Source: Eutreptiella sp. 'Long Island Sound 2002'
Taxonomy: Eukaryota; Euglenozoa; Euglenophyceae; Eutreptiales; Eutreptiaceae
NCBI GenBank assembly: GCA_964036045.1
Contig: OZ038382.1
Coordinates: 126,232,556-126,296,555 of the forward strand
Reading direction: 5' to 3'
Length of the DNA: 64,000 nt
Shown here: piece after piece, positions 63,806 through 64,000 of the stretch
Layout: each line of letters starts with the position of its first letter
Numbering within the stretch: position 1 is the stretch's first letter
Notes under the pieces: generated by a model
Seen by the model: only the letters and a program-made list of their open reading frames with translations
Database searches by the model: none
What the model was told of the DNA's origin: nothing
Translations under genes and position numbers: made by a program

Positions 63806-64000
63806 CCCAACGCCCGGCGCCGCCAAGGTGCCAAGAAGCGCAAGGCCCCCGCACAGGCGAAACCCGCGCCCAAGCCAAGAGCCACGTCGAAGAGCTGGAC
63901 CAAAGAGAAAGCCGCTGCCCTGTATCCCGAGTACGCCATTGGTACCCGGGTGCAGCTGCCCTTCGAGTACGGCACAGCCGCGGGCCCTTCCAAGTGGATA
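63806..64000 (+). pseudogene. Continuation of the plus-strand unknown gene, cut by the window edge
   Basis: In frame with 62855-63805 after the TAA: a basic stretch (RRRQGAKKRKAPAQAKPAPK, a possible nuclear localisation signal) and then YPEYAIGTRVQLPFEYGTAAG, which could begin a folded domain. Too little remains for a call. Confidence 0.4.

Noticed and set aside
1-64000. CRISPR arrays, bacterial operons or prophage
   Set aside because: No short regularly spaced repeats with unique spacers, and no prokaryotic gene arrangement. All recognised proteins are LTR-retroelement proteins.

Overview
This window is eukaryotic, GC-rich accessory DNA built almost entirely from transposable elements and tandem repeats. 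Evidence: three Ty3/gypsy-type LTR retrotransposons whose pol ends in a chromodomain (chromoviruses), kilobase-scale LTRs with purine tracts and target-site duplications (TSDs), mini- and satellite arrays, and no prokaryotic operons, Shine-Dalgarno-led gene trains or CRISPR. I cannot fix the organism. A fungus or a GC-rich unicellular alga both fit. No rRNA or tRNA gene and no complete housekeeping gene was recognised.

Layout. 1-5150: G-rich non-coding DNA with a 212-bp tandem repeat, a 734-bp duplication (670-1403 and 3614-4347, one difference seen) and long G runs. 5151-7917: minus-strand, Pro/His/Thr-rich coding sequence of unknown function, partly decayed. 7918-9627: AT-rich element with terminal inverted repeats and a 5-bp TSD (TCTGT). 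9877-40613: retrotransposon A (minus strand, LTRs of about 2.35 kb, TSD CCGGT). Its right-hand LTR is split by retrotransposon B (plus strand, 21985-39533, LTRs of about 3.19 kb, TSD GTAG). A's other LTR keeps the exact empty site, so the insertion order is certain. 40619-40990 is the other side of the host sequence that A interrupted. 42564-57498: retrotransposon C (minus strand), with no LTRs recognised. 58056-60670: a 378-bp satellite and a G/T-rich minisatellite with higher-order structure. 60576-64000: divergent unknown ORFs, one of which is a diverged relative of the ORF at 5151-6125.

How the genes work together. Each retroelement encodes gag, aspartic protease (PR), reverse transcriptase (RT), RNase H, DD(35)E integrase (IN) and a chromodomain, and all three pol genes are broken. 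Three features are unusual. (1) All three carry, between PR and RT, a module resembling the DLFASR/NPPF segment of DIRS-type tyrosine-recombinase retroelements. (2) C encodes a complete five-motif dUTPase in the same intact 875-codon ORF as its protease, plus a zinc-finger ORF and an unknown ORF after the chromodomain. (3) A and B are sister families with alignable LTR segments but apparently different priming. A has a 12-nt match to an initiator-tRNA-type primer site. B has an 11-nt sequence directly after the 5' LTR that is exactly complementary to an LTR segment 124 nt from the LTR end, as expected for Tf1/sushi-type self-priming.

Limits: everything was read by eye. LTR identities are sampled estimates, frames of decayed genes are approximate, and domain calls rest on motif recognition without database searches.
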